This document shows, in pieces, positions 36,058 to 45,517 of a stretch of DNA of 62,974 nucleotides (position 1 is its first letter; each line of letters starts with the position of its first letter). Below the pieces are notes generated by a model. It had not been told where the DNA came from and searched no databases. It was given only the letters and a program-made list of their open reading frames with translations. Made by a program: the position numbers and the translations under genes. The DNA is from an uncultured Saccharofermentans sp. (GTDB lineage: Bacteria; Bacillota; Clostridia; Saccharofermentanales; Saccharofermentanaceae): assembly GCA_905234715.1 (NCBI GenBank), contig CAJOJI010000014.1:15669-78642 (forward strand), written 5' to 3'.

Positions 36058-37986
36058 TCAATCCTTTACCGTCTTTAAGTCATCAAGCCATACGTTTCTG
36101 GATGCGTCGGAAGGCATTCTCCAGTCGCCTCTTGGAGACAGGGATACCGTACCGACCTTGGGACCGTCAGGCACACAGGATCTCTTGAACTGCTGCGTGA
36201 AGAAACGTCTTAAGAATGTCTCTTCCCACTTATAGATGGTGTCGGCATCGTATGCGCCTTCAAAAGCCGTAAGAGCCATGCGGTAGATCTTTGAAGGTGC
36301 GAAGCCGTATCTGATCATGTAGTAAAGGAAGAAATCGTGGAGCTCATAAGGTCCTACTGTTTCTTCTGTCTTCTGGGAGATCTTGCCGTCTTCTGTAGGC
36401 GGAAGGAGCTCAGGAGATACGGGTGTATCAACGATGTCTGCAAGCGCCTTGGAAAGAGCCGGGCTGATCTCAGCAGTACGCTGTGACTCATAGGATACGA
36501 GGTATCTTACGAGAGTCTTCGGGATGGAACAGTTGACTCCGTACATGGACATATGGTCGCCGTTATAGGTAGCCCAGCCCAAAGCAAGCTCGGAAAGGTC
36601 GCCCGTACCGATTACGATACCGCCCTCCTGGTTTGCAATGTCCATGAGGATCTGTGTACGCTCTCTTGCCTGAGAATTCTCATAAGTAATATCGTGGACA
36701 TCCATATCGTGTCCGATGTCCTTGAAGTGCTGTGTAACGCTGTCAGAAATGGATATCTCTCTTAATGTGCAGCCGTATTCCTCAGCTATGTTGATCGAGT
36801 TATTCTTCGTTCTGGATGTCGTTCCGAAACCCGGCATCGTGATGCCGATGATGTTCTTTCTGTCGAGTCCGAGCTTATCGAAAGCATGGATCGCAACGAT
36901 AAGAGCAAGCGTGGAATCAAGACCGCCCGAAAGACCGATAACTGCCTTCTGGCAGCCTATTGCCTTAAGTCTTGTATAAAGGCCTGCTGCCTGCATTCCG
37001 AGGATATCTTCACATCTTGTTGCAAGGTCAGTCTTATCCGAAGGAACGAACGGAGTCCTGCTTATCTTTCTCTTGGGAGTGATGTCAGGGAATTCAGCAT
37101 CGAATTCAACTATGTCGACACCGTTATAACCTGCGTTATCGGCAAAGAAAGTATTGCTCCTTCTTCTGTCTGCTTCGATCCTTTCGAGATCGACATCAGC
37201 ATATATGATCGCATCTTCATCGTTATCGTTTGCGAATCTCTTGCTCTCTCTTAAGATCTTGCCGTTTTCGGCAATGAGATTATGGCCTGCGAAAACAAGG
37301 TCCTGTGTGGATTCGCCCAAACCTGCATCACAGTAAATGTAAGCTGCCATGAGCTTTGCGCTCTGCATCTTAACAAGGTCTCTTCGAAACTTTGCCTTGC
37401 CGATGATCTCATCAGAACAGGACAGATTGAAGATTACCTCTGCTCCCCTCTTCACATAGTCAACGGAAGGGCTTGAAGCTACCCAGAGATCCTCACAGAT
37501 CTCGACACCAAAGCAGAACTCGCCGCAATTGAATACGGCTCTGCCGAAGCAGATATCTTCGTCGGTCATGATGACGCCGTCGTCCTCATAGGGTGCGAAA
37601 TGTCTGAGTTCATAGAACTCTGAATGATTGGGGATATTCTGCTTGGGAACTATTCCGATGATATCACCCTGATGGATGACTGCTGCAACGTTATAAAGCT
37701 TTCCGCCGAGCTGATAAGGAAGTCCGGCAATGATTATCGTATTAAGATCTGCCGTCTGGTCAGCAAGATCGTAAAGGCCTTCTATTGCCTTATCAAGAAG
37801 AGCATTCTGAAGGAAAAGATCACCGCATGTATATCCGGTCAGTCCAAGCTCAGGGAATACAACAACCGCACAATCGTTGGATGCTGCTTTTCTGGCAAAA
37901 CTTATTGTCTCGGCCACATTGTAATCAACATCACCGACTCTGACCTTCGGGCTTGCCGCCGCCACTCTGATAAAACCGTCAAGCAT
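36058..37986 (-). CDS. nadE: Glutamine-hydrolysing NAD+ synthetase
   Basis: A 642-residue two-domain enzyme that makes NAD+ from deamido-NAD+ using glutamine. The nitrilase-like N-terminal domain (residues 1-280) has the Glu in VVFPELGLTGYT, Lys in VPKQNIPNHSEFYE and Cys in GVEICEDLWVA, which together release ammonia. The synthetase domain has the ATP loop VIGLSGGLDSTLAL near residue 360 and GTGDLSELALGWATYNGDH. The start is ATG 37986, fixed by GGGAGG seven bases before; the upstream Met lacks such a site. Confidence 0.95.
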   Translation of the reverse strand: MLDGFIRVAAASPKVRVGDVDYNVAETISFARKAASNDCAVVVFPELGLTGYTCGDLFLQNALLDKAIEGLYDLADQTADLNTIIIAGLPYQLGGKLYNVAAVIHQGDIIGIVPKQNIPNHSEFYELRHFAPYEDDGVIMTDEDICFGRAVFNCGEFCFGVEICEDLWVASSPSVDYVKRGAEVIFNLSCSDEIIGKAKFRRDLVKMQSAKLMAAYIYCDAGLGESTQDLVFAGHNLIAENGKILRESKRFANDNDEDAIIYADVDLERIEADRRRSNTFFADNAGYNGVDIVEFDAEFPDITPKRKISRTPFVPSDKTDLATRCEDILGMQAAGLYTRLKAIGCQKAVIGLSGGLDSTLALIVAIHAFDKLGLDRKNIIGITMPGFGTTSRTKNNSINIAEEYGCTLREISISDSVTQHFKDIGHDMDVHDITYENSQARERTQILMDIANQEGGIVIGTGDLSELALGWATYNGDHMSMYGVNCSIPKTLVRYLVSYESQRTAEISPALSKALADIVDTPVSPELLPPTEDGKISQKTEETVGPYELHDFFLYYMIRYGFAPSKIYRMALTAFEGAYDADTIYKWEETFLRRFFTQQFKRSCVPDGPKVGTVSLSPRGDWRMPSDASRNVWLDDLKTVKD

Positions 37987-38040
37987 GGTAATACCTCCCA
38001 AATGCTCAATATCTTTAAATTATACACCCTGAAACTATTA

Positions 38041-38072
38041 ATAAAAAAGCGGTCCCATAAGGAACCGCTTTC
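38041..38072 (-). terminator. Terminator of rpsO
   Basis: On the minus strand AAAGCGGTTCC, a short loop and GGGACCGCTTTTTTAT. It lies about 20 bases after the rpsO stop, separating rpsO from nadE. Confidence 0.92.
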
Positions 38073-38092
38073 CAAATAATCTGTTTGAAAGA

Positions 38093-38359
38093 TTACTTTC
38101 TGATGCCGAGCTTAGCGATAAGTGTTCTGTAACGCTCGATATCAACTGCTGCAAGATAGTCAAGGATGTTTCTTCTCTTACCAACCATCATGAGAAGTCC
38201 TCTTCTGCTGTGGTGGTCACCCTTGTGGGTCTTGAGGTGTTCTGTGAGGTGATTGATTCTGTAAGTAAGAAGTGCAACCTGAACCTCAGGAGAACCTGTG
38301 TCGCCCTCTGAAAGAGCGTATTCCTTGATGATAGCCTGCTTGTCGAAAGATGCTGACAT
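38093..38359 (-). CDS. rpsO: 30S ribosomal protein S15
   Basis: An 88-residue protein, the usual S15 length. S15 binds helix h22 of 16S rRNA early in 30S assembly. The conserved [33 protein letters not shown] and KRRNILDYL motifs are intact. The start is ATG 38359 with AAAGGAGG; a longer frame upstream is rejected. A promoter lies at 38447-38475, giving an 80-base leader with a CGCAGTTTTGCGG hairpin, where S15 autoregulation is possible but not provable here. The gene has its own terminator. Confidence 0.97.
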   Translation of the reverse strand: MSASFDKQAIIKEYALSEGDTGSPEVQVALLTYRINHLTEHLKTHKGDHHSRRGLLMMVGKRRNILDYLAAVDIERYRTLIAKLGIRK

Positions 38360-38446
38360 AAATCTTTCCTCCTTTAGAATAAATACGCCAAAATCGAAGG
38401 TAAGGGTCGGAGTCTTCCGCAAAACTGCGATTAAGGCAACTTGGTG

Positions 38447-38475
38447 ATGATACCATCAGATCCCTTGTTTGTAAA
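38447..38475 (-). promoter_or_regulatory. Promoter of rpsO
   Basis: On the minus strand TTTACA (38475-38470), 17-base spacer, TATCAT (38452-38447). Start predicted near 38440. Confidence 0.7.
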
Positions 38476-38490
38476 GGATTTTAACCCGGA

Positions 38491-38590
38491 TTATGTACCA
38501 AAACGGCTTGTTTTTCGAATTTAGGTACACAAATCCTCAATATTATGCACCTAAACGCGAAAAATTACCGCTTTAGGTACAAATCATATC
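38491..38590 (-). repeat. Two tandem copies of a 45-bp palindromic element upstream of rpsO
   Basis: Copy 1 (38491-38535) and copy 2 (38543-38586) share the plan TTATGyACCwAAACG, a 14-16-base AT-rich middle, TTTAGGTAC and AAATC. Each is an inverted repeat (TGTACC/GGTACA; ACCTAAA/TTTAGGT). They lie between the hppA terminator and the rpsO -35 box. A related repeat (TAGGTGT/ACACCTA) occurs near 23141-23168. They could be operator sites or small interspersed elements. Confidence 0.6.
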
Positions 38591-38599
38591 ATTCATTTT

Positions 38600-38633
38600 C
38601 AAATCAAAACGGCTGCCCCAAAGGACAGCCGTC
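38600..38633 (-). terminator. Terminator of hppA
   Basis: On the minus strand ACGGCTG and CAGCCGT around a GGGC/CCTTT-containing loop, followed by TTTGATTT. Confidence 0.85.
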
Positions 38634-38657
38634 TTTTATGCAAGAATAATCAGCCTA

Positions 38658-40802
38658 TTACTTGAAGATGTGATATCTGCTGATGATAGGAGTAATTGTA
38701 TTTGCAACTGTGGACATGAGCTTGATGAAGATGTCCAAAGCAACGCCTACAACGTCCTTACGTGTATCACCGATTGTGTCACCGGTTACAGCTGCCTTGT
38801 GTGCAGGAGAACCCTTTGCGTGACCCTTGAGCATGCCCTGCTCGATGTACTTCTTAGCGTTGTCGAATGCACCGCCGGAGTTACCCATGAAGATAGCTCT
38901 CGGGATAGCAACGATCGTAGCACCTACGAGGATACCGCCTACGAACTCAGGTCCGAGGAGGAAACCGCCGATTACAGGGATAAGGAGAGCGAGGACTGAA
39001 GGAAGAACCATTCTGCGGATAGCTTCCTTAGCAGCCATGGCGATCATCATGTTGTAGTCAGGCTTAGCCTTACCGTCAAGAACTTCCTGTGTCATCTGCT
39101 TGTCTCCGACGTCAGCCATGATCTTAGCAGCGTCGATTGTGTTATCTGTAAGGATAGCGCTGAAGTATTCAACAAGAGCACCACCAAGGATACCGCCTGC
39201 TACTACGAAGAATGTAGCGAAGTTGAGTACCGGAACAGCTGCATCACCGGAATATGTTCCTACATAAGCCATGATGAGTGAAACTGTAGCGAATGCTGCG
39301 GAACCGATAGCGAAGCCCTTACCGATAGCTGCTGTTGTGTTACCAACTGCGTCGAGCTTATCTGTGATCTTACGAACGTCAGGTGCGAGGTGGCAAGCTT
39401 CTGCAAGTCCGCCTGCGTTATCTGCGATAGGACCGAATGCGTCGATGGAAACTGTAGCACCAACGAATGCGAGCATACCGAGAGCGGAGATTGCGATACC
39501 GTAAGAACCGCCGATGATACCTGAAACGATCAAAGCGATGATGATTACGAGTACAGGGAGAAGAACTGATCTTGAACCGACAGCGTCACCCTTTGTTACA
39601 ACGAAAGCCTCACCTTCTGTGCACATCTCAGCGATCTTCTGTGTAGGCTTGTGATCTGTTGATGTGTAGTACTCAGTGATGATACCGATAGCGATACCGG
39701 AAACGATACCCATGATGGATGAAACCCAGGGAGAAGCCCAACCGAGCTTGAACTCTGTATAGAGAGGTACATCCTTGAAGATGAAGTAAGAAGCTACGCC
39801 GCCGAATACGATCGTGCAGCCTGCTGAGATCCATGTGGAGAGATCGAGCTCTTTTGACGGATTGTCACCCATCTTCTTGATGTTAGCAAGACCAAGACCG
39901 ATAAGGCATCCTACAAGACCGCAGCCTGCAAGGATTACAGGGAAAAGAACCGTAGCATTGAATGTAGCGTCTGTGATCTGTGTCTCGCCTTCTGCAAGAG
40001 CTGTCTTGAAGAGTGTTACGGAGATCATGATTGAAGCAGACATTGTAGCAACGAATGACTCCAAGAGGTCGGAGCAGTTGCCGGCGATATCGTTAACGTT
40101 ATCACCGATGAAGTCTGCGATTGTGTTCGGGATTCTTGAGTCATCCTCAGGAAGGTCATGTCTGAGCTTACCAAGGATATCTGAAGAAATGTCTGCTGCC
40201 TTTGTGTAGTTACCGCCTGCAACACGGTTGAACATAGCAACGATGGAGCAGCCCAAAGAATATGTGGAAATTCTCATGATGTAGGGGTTGCAGGTAAGTG
40301 CCTTAAGTACAAGACCTGAGCTTTCAGCGTCGTGCTTTACACCGCCGAAGCAAAGGAGAACTGCGATGAAGCCCAACATACCGAAGCCCTGAACTGCAAG
40401 GCCGCTGATTGAACCGCCGCAGAGAGCAACCTTAACGGTCTCACCGATTGAAAGGCTTTCTCTTGCCTTGTTTGAAGTACGAACGTTAGCGTATGTAGCG
40501 CTCTGCATACCGAGAACGCAAACGATGGAACTCATCAAAGCACCCATGAGGAATGTGATGCCGCTTGTCTTCTCAACACAAAGTGTGAAGATGACAGCAA
40601 CAGCGCCAACCACGATGGCGATGCTCTTGAACTCCGTCTTAAGGAATGTCTGCGCGCCGGAACGGATGATTCCTGATAACTCGATCATCTCAGCAGTTCC
40701 TTCGGGCATCTTCTTAATACGGAAGTAGTTGAACGCAACGTAGATAAGTGCAAGGACTACTACGCCGAGTACGATTAACCAGGAAGATGTTAATAAAGAC
40801 AT
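38658..40802 (-). CDS. hppA: K+-dependent membrane-bound ion-translocating pyrophosphatase
   Basis: A 714-residue membrane pyrophosphatase with about 16 membrane helices, which couples pyrophosphate hydrolysis to ion pumping across the cell membrane. The substrate-site motif is ADFIGDNVNDIAGNCSDL near residue 225. GNTTAAIGKGF near residue 490 has Ala where K+-independent enzymes have Lys, so it should need K+. That clade holds both Na+ and H+ pumps; I cannot separate them here. With ATP synthase it would use pyrophosphate from biosynthesis to support the ion gradient. It has its own strong promoter and a terminator. Confidence 0.93.
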   Translation of the reverse strand: MSLLTSSWLIVLGVVVLALIYVAFNYFRIKKMPEGTAEMIELSGIIRSGAQTFLKTEFKSIAIVVGAVAVIFTLCVEKTSGITFLMGALMSSIVCVLGMQSATYANVRTSNKARESLSIGETVKVALCGGSISGLAVQGFGMLGFIAVLLCFGGVKHDAESSGLVLKALTCNPYIMRISTYSLGCSIVAMFNRVAGGNYTKAADISSDILGKLRHDLPEDDSRIPNTIADFIGDNVNDIAGNCSDLLESFVATMSASIMISVTLFKTALAEGETQITDATFNATVLFPVILAGCGLVGCLIGLGLANIKKMGDNPSKELDLSTWISAGCTIVFGGVASYFIFKDVPLYTEFKLGWASPWVSSIMGIVSGIAIGIITEYYTSTDHKPTQKIAEMCTEGEAFVVTKGDAVGSRSVLLPVLVIIIALIVSGIIGGSYGIAISALGMLAFVGATVSIDAFGPIADNAGGLAEACHLAPDVRKITDKLDAVGNTTAAIGKGFAIGSAAFATVSLIMAYVGTYSGDAAVPVLNFATFFVVAGGILGGALVEYFSAILTDNTIDAAKIMADVGDKQMTQEVLDGKAKPDYNMMIAMAAKEAIRRMVLPSVLALLIPVIGGFLLGPEFVGGILVGATIVAIPRAIFMGNSGGAFDNAKKYIEQGMLKGHAKGSPAHKAAVTGDTIGDTRKDVVGVALDIFIKLMSTVANTITPIISRYHIFK

Positions 40803-40890
40803 ATACCGGGTCCCCTCTCTTTAAGAATTTTGATATAGATTAGTGAAACATTCGGGCATAGTTGTCCCATGCTCAGAATAAACCGAACAG

Positions 40891-40919
40891 ATTATACATA
40901 TAATCAAATTCTTTGACAA
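40891..40919 (-). promoter_or_regulatory. Promoter of hppA
   Basis: On the minus strand TTGTCA (40919-40914), 17-base spacer, TATAAT (40896-40891), giving a leader of about 85 bases. Confidence 0.85.
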
Positions 40920-40965
40920 TCAAAAGAATACCGATTTTTTCGTGTAAAATGGCAATTTTTACGCC

Positions 40966-41866
40966 TTATTCTTGTACGAGTGAATCAACAAACAACTCAG
41001 GGTCAAAATCGGCAAGATCTTCGACACTCTCGCCCAATCCCGCGAGAACAATGGGCTTGCCTGACTGGTATGCAACCGCAATGGCCACACCGCCCTTGGC
41101 ACTGCCGTCGAGCTTTGTAATACCTACATAATCAAGGCCTGTTACCTCACCGAATCCTTCAGCCTGGATAACGGCATTCTGGCCTGTGGTAGCATCGATT
41201 ATAAGGAGTGACTTGATAGAAGCATCAGGTGCTTCTCTCTCGATTACACGTCTGATCTTTGCAAGCTCCTCCATGAGATTCTTCTTATTGTGGAGACGTC
41301 CTGCAGTATCTACGAGAAGGACATCCGTTCCTCTTGCCTGTGCAGCATGGATGGCATCGAAAACAACGGATGCGGGATCTGCTCCCTCCTGCTCCTGTGC
41401 GATTACGGCTGTGCCCGTTCTCTCGCCCCAGGTCTTAAGCTGGCCTACTGCAGCCGCACGGAATGTATCACATGCAGCCATGAGGACCTTCTTGCCTTCC
41501 TTCTTGTATCTTGCGGCAAGCTTGCCTGAAGTAGTGGTCTTGCCTGTTCCGTTAACGCCGATCATAAGGATGATGTTGAGCTTGCATGGTCTGAGGCTCT
41601 CCCAAGATCTCGAGCATTCTCTCTTTGACAGATGCAAGAACGGCTTCCTTGCTGTCGTCACCAGTCTTTTTGATGTTCTCCTTGACCCTGTCCATGATGT
41701 CGTCGCTCGCCTGAACACCGCAGTCAGCCCTTATAAGAAGCTCTTCGAGTTCGTCGAGCATGTCCTCGTCAAAGCGTCCGCTTGAAGCGGCAAGCTTAGT
41801 AAAACTTCCGGCAAAGAAGTTCCTTGTCTTTTCGAGTCCTCTTTTAAACAGATCAGCTAATCCCAT
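40966..41866 (-). pseudogene. ftsY: Signal recognition particle receptor FtsY, apparent +1 frameshift
   Basis: Two overlapping frames together code for a normal-size FtsY (about 300 residues). The first (41866-41552) gives the N-terminal helical part, MGLADLFKRGLEKTRNFFAG through ERMLEILGE. The second (to 40966) gives the GTPase part: GVNGTGKTTTSGKLA, DTFRAAAVGQL, VDTAGRLHNKKNLMEEL, TKLDGSAKGG and the C-terminal DPELFVDSLV. The switch lies at about 41590-41606 and fits one surplus base, perhaps in the GGG of TTGGGAGAG. FtsY receives ribosome-SRP complexes at the membrane and is essential in most bacteria, so a sequencing or assembly error is likelier than true loss; a programmed +1 shift is a weaker alternative. 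It overlaps the smc stop by one base. Confidence 0.8.
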
Positions 41867-44800
41867 TATTTAAGCTCCATTGACAAAATCTTGGATACGC
41901 CGCGCTCAGCCATGGTAACGCCGTACATCTGGTCGCAGGCTTCCATGGTACCCTTACGGTGCGTAACAAGAATGAACTGAGATTTAGTGGAATGTCTTCT
42001 TACGAAGTCCGTAAATCTCGTGATATTTACGTCGTCCAATGCCGCCTCGACCTCGTCGAGAATTACGAACGGAGAAGGCTTCAATTCCTGGATGGCGAAA
42101 AGAAGTCCGATGGCCGTAAGGCAGCGCTCACCACCTGAAAGGAGTGAGAGATTCTGCAGTTTCTTTCCCGGAGGCTGGGCCTTGATGTCGATGGCGCACT
42201 CGAGGACATCCTCTGAATCGTCGCCCAAAACGATCTCTGCCGTACCGCCTCCGAACAGATCCGTGAATACCTGACTGAAGTTCTTATTGATAGTATCGAA
42301 ATGCGCGGTAAACTCGGATCTCATCTTGTTGAGGAGATCTTCGATTACCTGCTCCAAATCCTTCTTGGCAGCTTCAATGTCGTCTCTCTGCTTGGTCATG
42401 AACTCAAGACGCTCTGACAGCTCGCTGAATTCCTGAAGAGCGCCGAGATTTACGGGACCCAAAGCCTTGATGGAATTCTTCAGGGACTGGATCCTCTTTG
42501 TCTGCTCGCCGATCTTTTCAACAGGCTCTACGCTGTCCTTGATGTTGTCGTAAGTCGTCTCGTAATCTTCCCAGAGTTTGTTCTTATTCTGGTCGATCTC
42601 GAAAATGATCTTGTCGTACTTGGAAACATGAGCATTAAGTTTAGTCTGAAGATCATTTACCTCATCCCGGCTCGCAGTAAGTCTGTCGCCATATGACTTA
42701 ATGTCGCCGGATACACTGTTTCTCTTGTCAAAGAGCTCGGCGATCTTTTCTTCGAGCACCTTCTGCTGCTTGGAGTTTGCATCAAGCTTCGCATCAAGGT
42801 CGTTGATCTCCTTGTTGATGCTGTTGATCGTATCCTTAGCTTCCTTGATGGCGGAATCGAACTTTTCTCTTCCCTGCTTTGCTTCCTCGATCTGTCTCTT
42901 GATGTGACCTGCAAGATCAAGGATACCGCTTCTTTCGGTAAGCTTGCGCTCTGCAAGGGATGCAGCTTCTCTGACCTTTGCAACGACCTGTTCGAGTTTG
43001 ACAGCCTGCTCTTCTGAGATCTTCTGCTGTTCCTCGATCTCTTCCTGATAATCGGAGAGTTCGCCGTTGATCTCGTTTTCGATACGGGTAAGTTCTTCCA
43101 TATCTTCCTCAAGTCTTAACTTGGATTTGGATACAGTCTGCATATTCTCATCGAAACCCGACAGAATCTTCTCTGTCTCTTCGAGTCTTGTCTTTGTATT
43201 GTTGTACTCACCCTCAGCCTTAACTTCCTCAAGCTGATAGAACTTGAGCTGTTCGCCGAGCTGGGCGAGTTCGCGCTTTATCGTGCCGATGCCGTCATCG
43301 ACTTCCTGACGCTGGTCTTCTGAATCGGCAAGCTTTTTCTCGAGATCTGCCACGGTCTTTGTAAGCGCTTCAATCTCAGCCTTTCTTCCGAGGATACCCG
43401 TTCCGGCTCCGGTCTTTCTTAAAGAACCACCCGTCAAAGAACCACCGGGGTTAACGGAATCGCCTTCAAGCGTCATTACCTTATAGGCACGGCCAGTCTT
43501 GGAAGCAATGATCCTCGCGCTGTCGAGATCGTCTGCAACGATTATCCTGCCCAAGAGATTAGCCACGACATCTTCAAGGTCACGGCTGCTCTTAACAAGA
43601 TCAGATGCAACGCTGATAAATCCGTTGACGCTTCTCGCCTTGCGCAGGTCGTCCTCGTCAATATATCTGGCTCTGATATTCTCGATAGGAAGGAAAGTAA
43701 CTCTTCCGAGTCTTCTTTCCTTAAGGATGCCGATAAGTTCGGCAGCATCAGCCTCGCTCTTGGTAACAACATTGTTGAGTGAATTGCCCAAAGCGGTCTC
43801 GATCGCCGTCTCATACTTGCTGTCGGTATTGATAAGGTCACCTAAGACGCCTACCATGAGGCTCTTTACGGATCTGTCGACATCTGCTTCGTCGAGCAGG
43901 CGCTTAACTGATTCCTGATAACCTTCCTTACGTCTCTCGATGTCCTTCAAAGTCTGGAGCTTGGACTCTTCAGCAGAAAGCTTCTTGTTATTTATCTCGA
44001 AAGATCTGTTGAGTTCTTCCTGGCGTGTCTTTAATTCCTCAAGCTTCTTGTTGCGGACATCAATATCATTGCTGACATCTCCCTTGATCTTTCTGATCTC
44101 GTTCAATGCCTTCTCTTCTTCTTCGATCTTTGAGGACAGCTCGGCCTTGCCGCTCTCGGAAGCAGTCCTTGCCTCCTGCATGTCCCTGATCTTATCGTCC
44201 AATGCCGTAATGCCGGCCTGGCACTCGGTTATCTTTTTCCTTGTCTCGAAAAGCTCTTCAGTCTTGGCCTTGACCTTAGTATCAGCCTTGCCTGCTTCTT
44301 TACGGCTGTTCTCGTATTCCTCGAACTTTGCCTGACGCTCCTTATCGAGAGTCTCGCTCAAAGTCTTGGCCTCATCAGCTTCCTTAAGGAGACTGTCAGC
44401 CTTAGCCTTCTTCTCATTTAATTCAGCAGTGAGCTTCTCGACGGTCTCATCCGTTGTCTCCATGTCAGACTTGAGTTCTTCAATTCTCTGGTTGGTCTGA
44501 TTGAGTCTTTCTATTGAGACCTTTTTATCTGTCTGGGCCTCGTGTTCGTACTCGGTGAGGTCGGAGAGTTCCTGACGTCTGTCCTCTATCTCGTTATCGA
44601 GGGCTTCACTCTTCTCGATTATCTCCTGATGGCTCTTTCTGAGCTTTAAGTATTCTTCCTCACGCTCTTTGATCTCTTTTTCGAGCTGTTCCTTGAGACC
44701 GGCAGAATCACCCATCTCCTTGTTGGCTTCAGTGATCTTATGAACGAGAAGCGATGTCTCGAGTTTCTTTAATTCTTCGTAGTTCTCATTGAACTTACGA

Positions 44801-45435
44801 GCCTTGCCGGCCTGCTCTTCGAGAGGTCCCTTGCGCTCTTCTAATTCGCCTAAGATATCGTTGATTCTTACGAGGTTCTGCTCTGTGGTGTTGAGCTTTC
44901 TCTGAGCCTCATCCTTGCGGACGCGGTACTTAACGATACCGGAAGCTTCCTCGATGACTCTTCTTCGGTCTTCAGACTTGGTGGAAAGGATGTCATCAAC
45001 CCTGCCCTGTCCTACGAGTGAATAACCGTCGCGGCCGAGACCCGTGTCAAGGAAAAGGACCGTAATGTCCTTAAGACGGCAGTTGACCTTGTTGATCTGA
45101 TACTCAGACTCGCCTGATCTGTAGAGTCTTCTGGTAATGCATATCTCGGGGAAATCGTAATCGATATATCCGTCGGAGTTATCAAAAGTAATGGATACTT
45201 CGGCATAGTTCATGGAACGTCTTGCGGTGGTACCGTTGAAGATGACGTCTTCCATCTTGCCGCCACGGAGCTGCTTTACGCTCTGTTCGCCCAATACCCA
45301 GCGGACAGCGTCACTGATATTGGACTTTCCGCTTCCGTTAGGACCAACCACGGCCGTAAGACCGCGGTCAAAGTCGATACAGGTATAGTCAGGGAACGAT
45401 TTAAAACCCTGAAGCTCAAGCTTTTTCAGATACAT
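41866..45435 (-). CDS. smc: Chromosome segregation protein SMC
   Basis: A 1189-residue condensin ATPase. The N-terminal head has Walker A GPNGSGKSN near residue 33; two long coiled coils flank a hinge near residues 515-680 (GVLGDLINTDSKYETAIETA). The C-terminal head has the signature motif LSLLSGGERCLTAI and Walker B FVILDEVEAALDD. SMC with ScpA/ScpB (not in the window) organises and segregates the chromosome. It overlaps the ftsY start by one base and lies 82 bases after rnc; the rnc-smc-ftsY order is classic in Bacillota. Confidence 0.96.
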   Translation of the reverse strand: MYLKKLELQGFKSFPDYTCIDFDRGLTAVVGPNGSGKSNISDAVRWVLGEQSVKQLRGGKMEDVIFNGTTARRSMNYAEVSITFDNSDGYIDYDFPEICITRRLYRSGESEYQINKVNCRLKDITVLFLDTGLGRDGYSLVGQGRVDDILSTKSEDRRRVIEEASGIVKYRVRKDEAQRKLNTTEQNLVRINDILGELEERKGPLEEQAGKARKFNENYEELKKLETSLLVHKITEANKEMGDSAGLKEQLEKEIKEREEEYLKLRKSHQEIIEKSEALDNEIEDRRQELSDLTEYEHEAQTDKKVSIERLNQTNQRIEELKSDMETTDETVEKLTAELNEKKAKADSLLKEADEAKTLSETLDKERQAKFEEYENSRKEAGKADTKVKAKTEELFETRKKITECQAGITALDDKIRDMQEARTASESGKAELSSKIEEEEKALNEIRKIKGDVSNDIDVRNKKLEELKTRQEELNRSFEINNKKLSAEESKLQTLKDIERRKEGYQESVKRLLDEADVDRSVKSLMVGVLGDLINTDSKYETAIETALGNSLNNVVTKSEADAAELIGILKERRLGRVTFLPIENIRARYIDEDDLRKARSVNGFISVASDLVKSSRDLEDVVANLLGRIIVADDLDSARIIASKTGRAYKVMTLEGDSVNPGGSLTGGSLRKTGAGTGILGRKAEIEALTKTVADLEKKLADSEDQRQEVDDGIGTIKRELAQLGEQLKFYQLEEVKAEGEYNNTKTRLEETEKILSGFDENMQTVSKSKLRLEEDMEELTRIENEINGELSDYQEEIEEQQKISEEQAVKLEQVVAKVREAASLAERKLTERSGILDLAGHIKRQIEEAKQGREKFDSAIKEAKDTINSINKEINDLDAKLDANSKQQKVLEEKIAELFDKRNSVSGDIKSYGDRLTASRDEVNDLQTKLNAHVSKYDKIIFEIDQNKNKLWEDYETTYDNIKDSVEPVEKIGEQTKRIQSLKNSIKALGPVNLGALQEFSELSERLEFMTKQRDDIEAAKKDLEQVIEDLLNKMRSEFTAHFDTINKNFSQVFTDLFGGGTAEIVLGDDSEDVLECAIDIKAQPPGKKLQNLSLLSGGERCLTAIGLLFAIQELKPSPFVILDEVEAALDDVNITRFTDFVRRHSTKSQFILVTHRKGTMEACDQMYGVTMAERGVSKILSMELK

Positions 45436-45517
45436 CTAATAGTCAGTTCCGTCTTGATCCTTAAATATTTACCCAAGCATTATAACCCAAACAGGACCTT
45501 TTTGTAGGACAATCTGT

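Noticed and set aside
41987..44335. Several plus-strand open frames rich in Ser, Leu and Ile opposite smc
   Set aside because: They are antisense shadows of the coiled-coil codons of smc, without ribosome binding sites.
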